Below are positions 8,195 through 17,512 of a DNA stretch of 43,149 bases, one piece after another (within the stretch, counting starts at the first letter, position 1; each line of letters starts with the position of its first letter). Position numbers and translations under genes: made by a program. Origin of the DNA: Actinomycetes bacterium. Lineage in GTDB: Bacteria > Actinomycetota > Acidimicrobiia > Acidimicrobiales > Ilumatobacteraceae. Below the pieces are notes generated by a model. The model worked only from the letters and a program-made list of their open reading frames with translations, had not been told where the DNA came from and made no database searches. The stretch lies in assembly GCA_014190095.1 (NCBI GenBank), contig BJFW01000001.1:76779-119927 (forward strand), written 5' to 3'.

Positions 8195-8926
8195 ATGGCT
8201 GCACACCCCAAGGCTCGTTGGAATCGAATTGTTCTTAAGCTTTCAGGTGAGGCATTGGCCGAAAAATCCGGATTCGGTCTTGATTCTGATGTCTTGCATC
8301 AAGTTGCGACTGAATTGTACGAAACCAAGCAAGAACTTGGCGTCGACATTGCAGTAGTAGTTGGTGGCGGAAACTTTTGGCGTGGCCTTAAAGGTGCCGG
8401 CCAAGGTATGGACCAAGCGCAAGCCGACTACATGGGAATGTTGGCAACAGTCATGAACGGACTTGCATTTCAAGATGCGCTGGAGCGAGTTGGCCAACAG
8501 TCGCGTGTGATGTCTGCTGTTGAAATGCCAAAAGTTGCCGAGCCATACATTCGTCGTCGCGCAGAGCGCCACATGGAAAAGGGTCGCATCGTCATCTTGG
8601 CAGGCGGAACCGGTAATCCGTTCTTCACGACCGATACCGCAGCAGCATTGCGCGCAGCAGAAATTTCGGCGCAAGTTATTTTGAAGGGCACACACTCTGG
8701 CGTAGACGGTGTGTACTCAGCCGATCCAAAAATTGATAAGACGGCAACCAAGTATTCGAATATTTCCTATCTTGAAGTCATCAACAAAGGTCTAAAAGTC
8801 ATGGACAGCACGGCAATTACGTTCTGTCGCGACAACAACTTGCCAATCGTGGTATTCAACCTATTGCAGCGTGGAAACGTGAAGTCCATACTCCTGGGTG
8901 AAGAAATAGGTACGCTGGTCGAGTGA
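8195..8926 (+). CDS. pyrH: Uridylate kinase
   Basis: Phosphorylates UMP to UDP, the entry to UTP and CTP synthesis. The 243-residue protein belongs to the amino acid kinase fold: an N-terminal KLSGEALA motif, the GGGNFWRG phosphate-binding loop, the [19 protein letters not shown] helix and a C-terminal TDTAAALRA and ADPK segment typical of bacterial PyrH. It shares four bases with frr (GTGA at 8923-8926), so the two are translationally coupled. The tsf-pyrH-frr order is conserved across bacteria. Confidence 0.97.
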   Translation: MAAHPKARWNRIVLKLSGEALAEKSGFGLDSDVLHQVATELYETKQELGVDIAVVVGGGNFWRGLKGAGQGMDQAQADYMGMLATVMNGLAFQDALERVGQQSRVMSAVEMPKVAEPYIRRRAERHMEKGRIVILAGGTGNPFFTTDTAAALRAAEISAQVILKGTHSGVDGVYSADPKIDKTATKYSNISYLEVINKGLKVMDSTAITFCRDNNLPIVVFNLLQRGNVKSILLGEEIGTLVE

Positions 8927-9480
8927 TAGAAGAGACTCTGCTGGACGCCATGGACAAGATGGCAAGAGCCTGTGAGCACGTCCAGTCCCAGTTTTTAGGT
9001 GTCCGCACAGGCCGGGCAAATGCCTCCCTTGTTGAGCGCATTCCCGTGGAGTATTACGGCGCAACCGTTCCCTTGCAGCAGTTGGCAACCTTTCAGGTGC
9101 CCGAAGCGCGAATGCTGATCATTAAGCCTCATGACCGCGGATCAATTGCCGCAATTGAAAAAGGCATTCAAGCCAGCGATCTTGGGGTCTCCCCAGGAAA
9201 CGATGGTGTGGTCATTCGCTTGTCATTTCCCATGCTGACCGAAGAGCGTCGCAAGGAATACGTGAAGGTAGTGAAGAACATGGCCGAAGATGGTCGTATC
9301 GCTTTGCGCAATGTCCGTCGAGACGCTCGAAAAGTTCTGGAGACTGCAGAAAAAGATGGTGACATCTCAAAAGACGAACTTGATCGCGCCGAAAAAGAAC
9401 TCGACAAGCTCACGCAAGAGCATGTCGACCAAATTGAAAAAGCATTTGTGCGCAAGGAACAAGAACTACTCGAAGTGTAA
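8923..9480 (+). CDS. frr: Ribosome recycling factor
   Basis: Splits post-termination ribosomes together with EF-G. The 185-residue product has the usual length and the conserved [30 protein letters not shown] and [16 protein letters not shown] stretches, ending in the long antiparallel helices of domain I (rich in Glu, Lys and Arg). The GTG start at 8923 overlaps the pyrH stop and gives the expected N-terminus; no internal ATG fits better. cdsA follows after 11 bases with a GGAGAT ribosome binding site. Confidence 0.97.
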   Translation: MIEETLLDAMDKMARACEHVQSQFLGVRTGRANASLVERIPVEYYGATVPLQQLATFQVPEARMLIIKPHDRGSIAAIEKGIQASDLGVSPGNDGVVIRLSFPMLTEERRKEYVKVVKNMAEDGRIALRNVRRDARKVLETAEKDGDISKDELDRAEKELDKLTQEHVDQIEKAFVRKEQELLEV

Positions 9481-9491
9481 GGAGATCACTC

Positions 9492-10904
9492 ATGGCTGAT
9501 GACAATTATGGAAGCGACAACACGAACGATCCAACGATTGACTTTGGTGACGAGTTTGGGGTAGTTCGTTTCGGAAGCGACGACGACAGTGGCCCCGCGC
9601 TTTCATTTGGCGGCAACGAGACTGAGCAACTTCCGCATTGGACCGAACCAGCAACGGGAGAAATCCCACGCTTCATGAAGCAAGACACCGAGGCGGCTCG
9701 TCGTCCTGCTACAGAGATTGATGATGAAACCGATGTGTGGTCGGCATACAACGAGCCATCAACTGGTGTTCGACGTCCGCCAGTAGACCTCACCGGTGGC
9801 TCACGCCGTTTCGAAACCACAACTCCGCCACCAGTTCAGCGTCCACGTCGTGAAGGTCGCATTGTGATTGGCACTGACCCAACGGGAGAAACTCGTCGCC
9901 CTGCTGCGCCGCGTGATGCATCGGGTGCACAAACTCGCCCTGCTCAAGTCACTCGTGCAGGTCGTCCGGCACAGGGTGGTCGTCCCGGTGGTGGTCGTCC
10001 AGCACAGGGTGGTCGTCCCGGTGGCGGTAGACCAGGTGCAACCGGTTCAATTTCGCGCTCTCCAGTTGGTGGTCGCGACTTGCCAACGGCAACAGCAGTT
10101 GGCGCATCAATGCTTGCCGTGTTCATTGGCGCATTGTTGCTCAGCCCAGCAGCAGTCATGGTTATCGTCTTGGTTGCAATTGGTTTGGCGTCATTTGAAT
10201 TCTTCACTCAAATTACTCAGGCCGGCTATCGACCAATTTCCATTATTGGAATTGTCGGATGCGTTGCAGCACCAGCAGTTGCGTATTGGAAGGGTGACTC
10301 AGCAATACCGCTCGTCTTGATGTTCGCTTTTGTCGCAACTTCATTGGTGTTCGTCAGTGGTGACAGTGTCGATTCTGGACCAGTTCCAAACACTGCAGCA
10401 ACCATGATTGCGCTCCTGTGGATTGGGCTCTTGGGGTCATATGCAGGACTCATTCTTCGTTGGTCAACGCTTGGTGATGCATTTGCACATCGCGGAACCG
10501 ACACTTTATTCATCATCGTTGCTGGTGTTGTCGCCAACGACATTGCCGCATATTTCGTCGGAACCGCAATTGGTCGTCAACCGCTGCGTGAATGGATCAG
10601 CCCAAAGAAGTCGGTCGAAGGTGTTATCGGTGGAACCATCGGAACGTTTGTCATCGTGGTGCTTGTCGGCATGCAAAGCACTACCTGGAACTCATTTGGT
10701 TCTTGGATTCTCTTGGCGCTGGTGATCAGCGTCATGGCTCCTCTTGGAGATCTCACCGAGTCGATGTTTAAGCGCAATCTTGACATCAAAGATTTTGGAA
10801 CATTGTTGAGTGGACACGGCGGAGCGCTTGATCGCTTCGACAGCATGTTGTTTGTGTTGCCAGCCGTGTATTACCTCGGCATGGTTATTACGCCTTGGGC
10901 ATAA
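9492..10904 (+). CDS. cdsA: Phosphatidate cytidylyltransferase with long disordered N-terminal extension
   Basis: Integral membrane enzyme that makes CDP-diacylglycerol from phosphatidate and CTP, the branch point of phospholipid synthesis. The last ~275 of 470 residues hold about eight membrane segments and the CDP-diglyceride signature near the C-terminus (SMFKRNLDIKDFG, then SGHGGALDRFDS). The first ~195 residues are unlike the compact E. coli enzyme: an acidic first 60 residues, then Pro/Arg-rich sequence with degenerate repeats around EPATGEIPR, EPSTGVRRP and DPTGETRRP, and a GRPAQGGRPGGG tandem. This part is probably cytoplasmic and unfolded. Extensions of this kind occur in actinobacterial CdsA. 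The stop overlaps the dxr start by 10 bases. Confidence 0.93.
   Translation: MADDNYGSDNTNDPTIDFGDEFGVVRFGSDDDSGPALSFGGNETEQLPHWTEPATGEIPRFMKQDTEAARRPATEIDDETDVWSAYNEPSTGVRRPPVDLTGGSRRFETTTPPPVQRPRREGRIVIGTDPTGETRRPAAPRDASGAQTRPAQVTRAGRPAQGGRPGGGRPAQGGRPGGGRPGATGSISRSPVGGRDLPTATAVGASMLAVFIGALLLSPAAVMVIVLVAIGLASFEFFTQITQAGYRPISIIGIVGCVAAPAVAYWKGDSAIPLVLMFAFVATSLVFVSGDSVDSGPVPNTAATMIALLWIGLLGSYAGLILRWSTLGDAFAHRGTDTLFIIVAGVVANDIAAYFVGTAIGRQPLREWISPKKSVEGVIGGTIGTFVIVVLVGMQSTTWNSFGSWILLALVISVMAPLGDLTESMFKRNLDIKDFGTLLSGHGGALDRFDSMLFVLPAVYYLGMVITPWA
9969..10034 (+). repeat. 33-bp tandem repeat inside cdsA (two copies)
   Basis: Two nearly identical 33-base units begin at 9969 and 10002 (each starting GCACAGGGTGGTCGTCCCGG). 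They encode the repeated AQGGRPGGGRP block in the disordered N-terminal part of CdsA. The unit is in frame, so copy-number change would alter the protein length without a frameshift. Confidence 0.75.
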
Positions 10905-12037
10905 CTCGAGTTGCAATTGCCGGTTCAACCGGTTCAATTGGCACGCAAACTCTTGACTACATCGCGCAAAGCGAAGGCCAATTTGAAGTTGTTGGCTTAG
11001 GAGTAGGCACCTCTGCGCAAGCGGTTATTGCCCAAGCACAACAATGGAGGCCAAGAGTTGTTGCAGTTGCTGATGAATCTGCACGTAAAGAAGTCGCACA
11101 GGCATTACCTGGAGTTGAAGTAGTCGCCGACCAGTCGGCACTTGCTGAACTTGCTGATGTTGTAGTGAATGGTGTCGTCGGTTTTGCAGGTCTGTCAGTC
11201 ACCATGTCCACGCTTCAACATGGAAAGCGACTCGCGCTTGCAAACAAAGAAAGTTTGATTGCAGCAGGACCGGTTGTGCAACCACTTCGCAAGATTCCAG
11301 GCGCAGACATTGTTCCTGTTGATAGTGAACACTGCGCAATCCATCAATGTCTCAGAAGCTCAATTGATAGCGGCCGCGAAGTAAATCGTTTATTACTCAC
11401 AGCAAGTGGTGGCCCGTTTCGGGGTCGATCAAAAGAATCGCTCGCCGATGTGACGGTGCAAGAAGCATTGAAGCACCCAACATGGTCAATGGGTCCAAAG
11501 ATCACCGTCGATTCATCAACCCTGATGAATAAAGGTCTTGAGGTCATTGAAGCCCACGAGCTGTTTGGCACTGGTTTCGACAGCATTGACGTTGTCGTAC
11601 ACCCGCAGTCAGTGGTGCATTCAATGGTGGAATTCAACGACGGTGCAGTGATTGCACAACTATCCATGCCCGATATGCGCCTGCCCATTGCTTATGCCTT
11701 GAGTTTCCCGCATCGTGCCAATGTGCCGTTTGGATCAATTGATTGGTCATCGCTTGCACGACTTGATTTCGAAGTTCCTGACACCCAGACTTTCACTTGC
11801 CTGGGCCTTGCTTACCAAGCGGGACGGACGGGCGGAACCGCACCAGCGTGGCTGAGTGCGGCAAACGAAGTTGCAGTGGAGGCGTTTTTGAACGGTCAAA
11901 TCATGTGGTCAAGGATTCCAGAAGTGATTGATGCAACGATGCAGAAACACGACGGTCGTGTGCCAACAATTGTTGAGGACATTTTGCATGCTGATGCATT
12001 AGCGCGACGATTTGCGCTACAAGTGTTGTCTGCATGA
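10895..12037 (+). CDS. dxr: 1-deoxy-D-xylulose 5-phosphate reductoisomerase
   Basis: Second step of the MEP isoprenoid pathway, converting DXP to MEP with NADPH; the target of fosmidomycin. The 380-residue product starts with the NADPH-binding GSTGSIG loop at residues 10-16 and keeps ANKESLIAAG, VDSEHCAIHQCL, LTASGGPFRG, ITVDSSTLMNKGLEVIEAHELF and VVHPQSVVHSMVEF, which form the metal and substrate site. The start is TTG at 10895, inside the end of cdsA; no ATG or GTG allows the N-terminal strand. The stop overlaps the next start (ATGA at 12034). ispG, another MEP gene, lies one gene downstream. rlmN, often found between cdsA and dxr in Actinobacteria, is absent. Confidence 0.96.
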   Translation: MGITRVAIAGSTGSIGTQTLDYIAQSEGQFEVVGLGVGTSAQAVIAQAQQWRPRVVAVADESARKEVAQALPGVEVVADQSALAELADVVVNGVVGFAGLSVTMSTLQHGKRLALANKESLIAAGPVVQPLRKIPGADIVPVDSEHCAIHQCLRSSIDSGREVNRLLLTASGGPFRGRSKESLADVTVQEALKHPTWSMGPKITVDSSTLMNKGLEVIEAHELFGTGFDSIDVVVHPQSVVHSMVEFNDGAVIAQLSMPDMRLPIAYALSFPHRANVPFGSIDWSSLARLDFEVPDTQTFTCLGLAYQAGRTGGTAPAWLSAANEVAVEAFLNGQIMWSRIPEVIDATMQKHDGRVPTIVEDILHADALARRFALQVLSA

Positions 12038-13278
12038 GCGACGTCTATCGGAAGTTTCGTGGGCAAATGGCTGCCGGTGGTGACACGCAGGATTTAGCCG
12101 AAGAGACAAGAAATAAAAATAGCGCGCTTTCCCTAGCAATGCTTGCTGTATTTTTTGTTTGGTTGGGTATGAACAACCCATGGATGTTGGTATTTGTCGT
12201 TGGACTCATCATCTCCATCTTTCTTCACGAGTTTGGTCACTATTGGACTGCTCGAAAAACGGGCATGAAGGTGACGCAGTTCTACATGGGATTCGGGCCG
12301 CGCCTGTGGAGCAGGAAGCGTGGCGAACTTGAATATGGTGTTCGCGCCATTCCGCTTGGCGCTTTTGTTCGCATCATCGGCATGAGCAACTTGGACGATT
12401 GTGATCCTGCAGACGAAAGTCGTTCGTATCGCTCAAAGTCGTATCCGCGCCGATTGTTGGTCATCACGGCAGGTTCGCTCATGCATATGGCCATTGCATT
12501 GACTTTGTTCATTGGTGTGTATTCGGTTGCTGGCCGCTTGGGTGAAACGGGAAGTGTGCGCATTGTGTATGCGCCAGTCAGTGGTTCGCCTGCAGCAGAA
12601 ATTGGTCTTCGTGAAGGTGACGTTATTTCCCGAATTGACGGGCAAATGTTGAACTCACGCGAAGACCTCGTCGCTGCAATTACCAGCAATGCACCAGGAG
12701 AAGTGATAGCGATTGACATTGAACGTGATGGAGTGCAGCAATCTTTTGCAGCAACCTTGGCCGCCAATCCGACCGATGCGACGCGTGGCTATTTAGGTGT
12801 TGGCACCGAGTCGATGGACTACATCAGACAGTCGGTGCCACGTGCTTTTGTGTATGCAGTGCGAGATGGCGCGCAGGCAATTGTTGGATCGGTAAAGGCA
12901 CTTCCGCAAATTTTTAATCCTGCAAATGCCATAAACAGCCTTCGTGACTCTGTTGCAGATCCAGCAACACGACCAAGCACGATTGTTGGGGCAAGTCAGG
13001 TTGGCGGTGAGGCAGGTGAGCGCGACGGACTGAAGGGTGTGCTCATGATGCTTGCGTATGTCAACGTTTTCGTTGGTGTCTTCAACATGTTTCCTTCGTT
13101 GCCATTTGATGGAGGTCACGCTGCTGTTGCTACGTACGAGAGACTTCGCAGCCGAAATGGCGTGCGATATCAGGCAGATTTCGGCAAGATGATTCCGCTT
13201 GCAACAGCAGTTATTGCTCTGTTGATCGTGATTACTCTTGCTGGTTTGTATCTAGACATCACGCAACCCTTCGGGTAG
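12034..13278 (+). CDS. Site-2 membrane protease of family M50 (RseP/Rip1-like)
   Basis: Intramembrane metalloprotease that cleaves membrane-bound anti-sigma factors or division proteins; Rip1 of Mycobacterium tuberculosis sits in the same dxr-rip1-ispG order. The 414-residue protein has the zinc motif HEFGH at residues 65-69 in the first membrane segments, a PDZ domain at about 185-260 (PAAEIGLREGDVISRIDG), and the second catalytic segment FPSLPFDGGH near the end, where LDG is replaced by FDG. A 35-residue polar N-terminus precedes the first membrane helix. The substrate is unknown; no anti-sigma gene lies nearby. ATGA overlap with dxr shows coupled translation. Confidence 0.93.
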   Translation: MSDVYRKFRGQMAAGGDTQDLAEETRNKNSALSLAMLAVFFVWLGMNNPWMLVFVVGLIISIFLHEFGHYWTARKTGMKVTQFYMGFGPRLWSRKRGELEYGVRAIPLGAFVRIIGMSNLDDCDPADESRSYRSKSYPRRLLVITAGSLMHMAIALTLFIGVYSVAGRLGETGSVRIVYAPVSGSPAAEIGLREGDVISRIDGQMLNSREDLVAAITSNAPGEVIAIDIERDGVQQSFAATLAANPTDATRGYLGVGTESMDYIRQSVPRAFVYAVRDGAQAIVGSVKALPQIFNPANAINSLRDSVADPATRPSTIVGASQVGGEAGERDGLKGVLMMLAYVNVFVGVFNMFPSLPFDGGHAAVATYERLRSRNGVRYQADFGKMIPLATAVIALLIVITLAGLYLDITQPFG

Positions 13279-13294
13279 TGGCACACTGGTAGGC

Positions 13295-14512
13295 ATGAGT
13301 TTCGAGCGCCGCCAGACGAAGCAGATTCATGTAGGCAAGGTGGCAGTTGGTGGTGGAGCGCCGATCAGCGTTCAGTCCATGACCATTACGAAAACTTCAG
13401 ATGTTGAGGGGACCCTGCAACAGATCTATGCGCTTGCTGCCGCCGGATGTGACATCGTCCGCTGCACATGTAACGAAATTGAAGCCGCTGAGGGACTCGC
13501 ACAAATCGTTCCACGTTCGCCGGTGCCGATCATCGCCGACATTCATCATCAGTACAAGATGGCGCTCGCAGCACTTGAGGCAGGTGTTCACGGGTTGCGA
13601 TTGAACCCAGGAAACATTCGCAAGCCTGAACACATCAAAGCCGTGGCCATGGAAGCGCGTGATCGCAATGTGCCCATTCGCATTGGTGTCAACGGTGGCT
13701 CGCTTGATCCTGCTCTGTACGAAAAGCATGGCGGCCTAACAGCCGAAGCCATGGTTGAGTCTGCGCTGCAAGAAATCGCGTATTTCCAAGAGGTTGATTT
13801 CGATCTCATAAAGATTTCGGTGAAGGCTTCGAATGTCCCGCTCATGGTTGAGGCCTATCGTCAACTCAGCGCAGTTACCAATTATCCATTGCACTTGGGC
13901 GTCACCGAAGCGGGTCCACTTCCAAACGGTCTCATTAAGGCAACCGCAGGAATTTCCACGCTGTTACTTGAAGGCATTGGTGACACCATTCGCTACAGCC
14001 TCACAGCAGACCCTGTGGAAGAAGCGCGTGCTGGCCGACAACTGCTTGAGTCACTCGGTTTGCGTGAACGTAAGAACGTCGACCTCATCGCATGTCCAAG
14101 TTGTGGTCGTGCAGAAATTGACGTCATTGAGGTTGCCAATCGCGCAATGCGTGCATTTGAAGACAAGAAGATTCCGCTTCAGATCGCGGTAATGGGTTGT
14201 GTAGTGAACGGCCCTGGAGAAGCGCGCGAAGCTGACTTGGGTATCGCTGCAGGTAATAAACGCGGTCACCTCTTTGTGAAGGGTCGCAACGTTGCGGTCG
14301 TGCCCGAATCTGAAATGGTGGAAGCGCTAGTTGATTGGGCAACGTATATTCACGAACATGGGGTTGAGGCAGCAATTGCCCGCGTTGACACCACTATTGC
14401 TGAACGGGAAGCAGCGAAAGACCGCAACGCATTGCTTCAAGAAAAAGGCGATGATGCTAATCATTCGAATGAAAAAATTGTAGAAATTCGCAAGACGATT
14501 TCCGGAAACTAA
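13295..14512 (+). CDS. ispG: 4-hydroxy-3-methylbut-2-en-1-yl diphosphate synthase (IspG/GcpE)
   Basis: Iron-sulfur enzyme of the MEP pathway that converts MEcPP to HMBPP. The 405-residue protein has the TIM-barrel part with DIVRCTCN, DIHHQYKMALAALEAG and LRLNPGNI, and the cluster ligands Cys267 and Cys270 (CPSCGR), Cys302 and Glu309 (CVVNGPGE), with the spacing of E. coli C270/C273/C305/E312. The C-terminal ~45 residues beyond the fold are polar and look helical. It follows the site-2 protease after 16 bases and ends 4 bases before the convergent manA stop, with no hairpin between. Confidence 0.97.
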   Translation: MSFERRQTKQIHVGKVAVGGGAPISVQSMTITKTSDVEGTLQQIYALAAAGCDIVRCTCNEIEAAEGLAQIVPRSPVPIIADIHHQYKMALAALEAGVHGLRLNPGNIRKPEHIKAVAMEARDRNVPIRIGVNGGSLDPALYEKHGGLTAEAMVESALQEIAYFQEVDFDLIKISVKASNVPLMVEAYRQLSAVTNYPLHLGVTEAGPLPNGLIKATAGISTLLLEGIGDTIRYSLTADPVEEARAGRQLLESLGLRERKNVDLIACPSCGRAEIDVIEVANRAMRAFEDKKIPLQIAVMGCVVNGPGEAREADLGIAAGNKRGHLFVKGRNVAVVPESEMVEALVDWATYIHEHGVEAAIARVDTTIAEREAAKDRNALLQEKGDDANHSNEKIVEIRKTISGN

Positions 14513-14516
14513 GTAG

Positions 14517-15551
14517 TTAGTGGGTTCCCCACGTGCGAAATACTGTTGCGTTGCCCCTGAGCGTTACAGATTCACCATTTCGCAGAACTGCAGCCTGACC
14601 AGCCTGTAGCGAAGTTGCGTTCCCCGAAGTGCACACCAAAATTTCGGCAGCATGCGTTGCGCGCAAGTCATGAGTTCCTGAAACATCAATGCGCTGCGTG
14701 CCAAAACGAGACGTAGTCACGGGGTATTGCCACACACTGTGGCTTACAGGTTCAGCCTCAATCAGAGGCGACGCAATCGCACTCATGTTGGCAACATGAA
14801 GGAACTCGTCAACGTTTACATTCTTTTGAGTAAACGCAGCGCGCACCACGTTGTCGGAAGAGGCCATCACTTCGAATCCGGTTCCACCTAAATACGCATG
14901 TACGTTGCCTGCTCCGAGGTACAGCGCTTGACCAGGTTGCAGTTTCACATGATGCATGAGAAGGGCAACGAGTATTCCGCCGTTACCCGGATACATGGTG
15001 GCAAGACGACCAGCCCATGCAGGCATATGTAGCGGCAGTTGATGAGGACTGGTGGTGAGTGCCCAGCGCACGCATTCGGCAAGTCCGTCGTCTGCAAGAT
15101 GTTTACCTAGCTCTGTCCACCCAAAGCGAGAACACAACTCGAGGTTTTCACTGTCGCTACGGAAACCACAGATTGCTTCAAATGCCGACATCGCAACAAG
15201 CAGCTCGGGTTTTGCGGAAGCATCTCGATAGATGCGCAGAGGTGAGTCGAGCGAAATACCAATTTCGTTTTCTTGTTGATACCCCGACTGCGCTTGCTCA
15301 TCGGTCGGGTGCGTTTGTAGCGACAATGGTTTCGCAGCAGCAATGATCTTCACAAGAAACGACAGCTCGCCGGCATAACTAGAGAGCGGTTGATTGCCGG
15401 TTTCGGTTTTTACCAGTGATGGTCCTGATCGGTGAGTACCGAACCACAGTTCTGCCCATGGTTTTGCATCGGGTTCTACTCCGAGAAACTCGGGAATCGT
15501 TTGTTGATCGCCCCAGTCGTAATGATGAACCACTCCACGGAGGAGTTGCAT
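14517..15551 (-). CDS. manA: Mannose-6-phosphate isomerase, class I
   Basis: Interconverts mannose 6-phosphate and fructose 6-phosphate, feeding GDP-mannose for glycans and, in Actinobacteria, phosphatidylinositol mannosides. The 344-residue product opens with LRGVVHHYDWGD and shows the class I zinc motifs LSLQTHPTDEQA (Gln-x-His), and AGNVHAYLGGTGFEVMASSDNVVRAAFTQK. It is a little shorter than E. coli ManA. It starts 5 bases after the proS stop, so the two genes form a short minus-strand operon. No functional link between them is evident. Confidence 0.94.
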   Translation of the reverse strand: MQLLRGVVHHYDWGDQQTIPEFLGVEPDAKPWAELWFGTHRSGPSLVKTETGNQPLSSYAGELSFLVKIIAAAKPLSLQTHPTDEQAQSGYQQENEIGISLDSPLRIYRDASAKPELLVAMSAFEAICGFRSDSENLELCSRFGWTELGKHLADDGLAECVRWALTTSPHQLPLHMPAWAGRLATMYPGNGGILVALLMHHVKLQPGQALYLGAGNVHAYLGGTGFEVMASSDNVVRAAFTQKNVNVDEFLHVANMSAIASPLIEAEPVSHSVWQYPVTTSRFGTQRIDVSGTHDLRATHAAEILVCTSGNATSLQAGQAAVLRNGESVTLRGNATVFRTWGTH

Positions 15552-15556
15552 AGCGT

Positions 15557-17332
15557 TTACTTCCCGCGAGCCTGCGCGACCAACTGTGGGCCGACTTGCG
15601 AAATTGGAATTTCAATGGCGGTTCCAGCAAAACGGTCACGCACTTCAAGTGTTCCGTTGGCAACGCCGCGACCTGCGACCACGATGTTTGGGACACCGAT
15701 GAGTTCTGCGTCTTTAAACTTCACGCCTGGAGAAATGCCCTGACGGTCATCGAGCAGCACCTTGAGGCCTGCTTCTTCAAGCTCGGCAACAAGCGATTCT
15801 GCAGCACCGGTAATGGTTGCATCGTCTTTGCCGGCAATCACGATGTGCACATCGAACGGTGAAACCTCAAGCGGCCAGCGCAAACCGTTGTCGTCGTGCA
15901 TGGCTTCTGCGATGGCTGCAACAGCGCGCGAAACGCCAATGCCATAGCTGCCCATGGTGACGGTTTGCTGCTTGCCGTTCTTGTCAAGTACTTGTAAACC
16001 AAGTGCTTCCGCATACTTTGGTCCAAGTTGAAATACGTGGCCAATTTCAATGCCGCGCTTAATGGTAAGTGCCGATCGACACGATGGGCAGGTGTCGTCG
16101 TCGCGAATTTCTGCAACATCGAGTGTTCCATCAGCAGTGAAATCGCGACCATTCACCAAGTTCATGACGTGCTTGCCGCGGCTGTCAGCACCGGTGATCC
16201 ATGCGCTACCCAAAGCCACGCGTGGATCCAGCATGTATCGAATGCCCGAAGCATTGTTTGTACCCAGAACTCGTGGTCCGATGTAGCCCTTCACCAGTGC
16301 AGTGTTGGCTGCGAAGTGAGTTTCGTCAAATGCTTCAACTTCGGCAGGAGACACTTGTGCTTCAAGTCTCTTCAGATCTACTTCGCGATCGCCGGGAACA
16401 CCAATTGCCAATGCTTCAAGTCGGCCATCGGGATGACGCAAATTGACGACAACATTCTTCAGCGTGTCGGCGGCCGTCCATTGGCGACCATTGAGTTGCA
16501 AGTCTTCGCGTGCGTTAAACAAGTCAACAAGTGTTTGAATCGTCGGCGTGTCTGGAGTATCAACAACCTTCGCTGCAGCAACCGACGAAGCATCAATAGT
16601 GTTGGCAACTCCGACACGCACTGCTTCGGTGTTTGCGGAATAGTTACATGCGGTGCATTGCACGAATGTGTCCTCACCAATGTCGCATGGAAATAAGAAC
16701 TCTTCGGAAGCCGAACCACCCATTGCGCCAGACATTGCTGACACGATGGCAAATGGCAAACCAAGCCGTTCAAAAATTCGAATATACGCATCGCGGTGCG
16801 CGCCGTAGCTGCGCTGCAAACCTTCTTGGTCAAGGTCGAAGGAGTACGAGTCCTTCATGGAGAACTCGCGACCGCGCAACAGGCCACCGCGTGGACGAGC
16901 TTCGTCACGGAACTTGTTTTGAATTTGGTACAACCACACCGGTAAGTCTTTGTAACTGGAGTACAAATCTTTTACGAGCAAGGTGAACATTTCTTCGTGC
17001 GTTGGTCCAAGCAGGAAGTCAATTTTGCGTCGGTCCTGCAAGCGAAAGAGGTTGTCGCCGTAGTCGGTCCAGCGACCCGTCACTTCGTACGGTTCTTTTG
17101 GCAACATGGCGGGGAAGTTCACTTCTTGGGCGCCGATGGCATCCATCTCTTCACGAATCACGCGGGCCACGTTTTGGAATACCCGAAAGCCAAGTGGCAG
17201 CCAGGTATACCCGCCAGGTGCCGCGCGACGGATGTAGCCCGCCCGAACCAAGAGGCGATGACTCGGTACTTCGGCGTCTGCTGGATTGTCCCGCAGAGTG
17301 CGTACGAAAAGGGTTGAGAGGCGTTGAACCAC
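15557..17332 (-). CDS. proS: Prolyl-tRNA synthetase, bacterial type with editing domain
   Basis: Charges tRNA-Pro. The 591-residue length and an INS/YbaK-like editing insertion between motifs 2 and 3 (about residues 225-385) mark the bacterial long form (ProS type 1). Class II motifs are visible: a motif 2 region with [23 protein letters not shown] split over residues near 135-160, and a motif 3 region with [17 protein letters not shown]. The anticodon-binding domain occupies the C-terminus ([33 protein letters not shown]). The start codon is GTG at 17332 with AAGG about 7 bases upstream. It is divergent from rimP-nusA-infB, sharing a ~180-base intergenic region. Confidence 0.96.
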   Translation of the reverse strand: MVQRLSTLFVRTLRDNPADAEVPSHRLLVRAGYIRRAAPGGYTWLPLGFRVFQNVARVIREEMDAIGAQEVNFPAMLPKEPYEVTGRWTDYGDNLFRLQDRRKIDFLLGPTHEEMFTLLVKDLYSSYKDLPVWLYQIQNKFRDEARPRGGLLRGREFSMKDSYSFDLDQEGLQRSYGAHRDAYIRIFERLGLPFAIVSAMSGAMGGSASEEFLFPCDIGEDTFVQCTACNYSANTEAVRVGVANTIDASSVAAAKVVDTPDTPTIQTLVDLFNAREDLQLNGRQWTAADTLKNVVVNLRHPDGRLEALAIGVPGDREVDLKRLEAQVSPAEVEAFDETHFAANTALVKGYIGPRVLGTNNASGIRYMLDPRVALGSAWITGADSRGKHVMNLVNGRDFTADGTLDVAEIRDDDTCPSCRSALTIKRGIEIGHVFQLGPKYAEALGLQVLDKNGKQQTVTMGSYGIGVSRAVAAIAEAMHDDNGLRWPLEVSPFDVHIVIAGKDDATITGAAESLVAELEEAGLKVLLDDRQGISPGVKFKDAELIGVPNIVVAGRGVANGTLEVRDRFAGTAIEIPISQVGPQLVAQARGK

Positions 17333-17354
17333 GTGCGAACCTTAGTTTACGGGG

Positions 17355-17361
17355 ATATAAT
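17355..17361 (+). promoter_or_regulatory. Candidate -10 element for the rimP-nusA-infB operon
   Basis: TATAAT at 17356-17361 is a perfect -10 hexamer between divergent proS and rimP. No good -35 lies at 16-18 bases upstream (the best is GTGCGA). Transcription would start near 17368, about 25 bases before the terminator hairpin at 17394. The same AT block reads TTATAT on the minus strand with CTGACT 18 bases upstream, so it may also serve proS. Confidence 0.35.
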
Positions 17362-17393
17362 TTTTGATGTCCTTTGAAAGTCAGTGACTAAAA

Positions 17394-17427
17394 GGCGTGG
17401 GTTTCGACCCACGCCATTTGTTTTTTC
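17394..17427 (+). terminator. Intrinsic terminator in the rimP-nusA-infB leader
   Basis: GGCGTGGGT (17394-17402) and ACCCACGCC (17407-17415) form a perfect 9-bp GC-rich stem closed by a TTCG tetraloop, followed by ATTTGTTTTTTC. This is a textbook intrinsic terminator for the plus strand. The only gene upstream, proS, points away, so it can only act on transcripts that start just before it, for example from the TATAAT at 17356. It lies 86 bases before the rimP start, so it looks like a leader attenuator. Confidence 0.8.
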
Positions 17428-17512
17428 TAGGAACGGTTTAGGCAGCGGTTTTGCCAACCTTGATGGAAATCGGGGGAGCAAAACCCTTGAGAGTATGGAG
17501 AGGAGGTTGAAC

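Noticed and set aside
9969-10034. CRISPR-like repeat pattern in cdsA
   Set aside because: Only two directly adjacent units without spacers, in frame within a real coding region; no cas genes.
17394-17415. Riboswitch or T-box in the rimP leader
   Set aside because: The leader before the hairpin is too short (about 25 bases) for an aptamer, and no T-box sequence is seen.
17384-17512. 43-residue N-terminal extension of RimP
   Set aside because: It would be translated through a strong terminator hairpin; the AGGAGG before 17513 sets the start.
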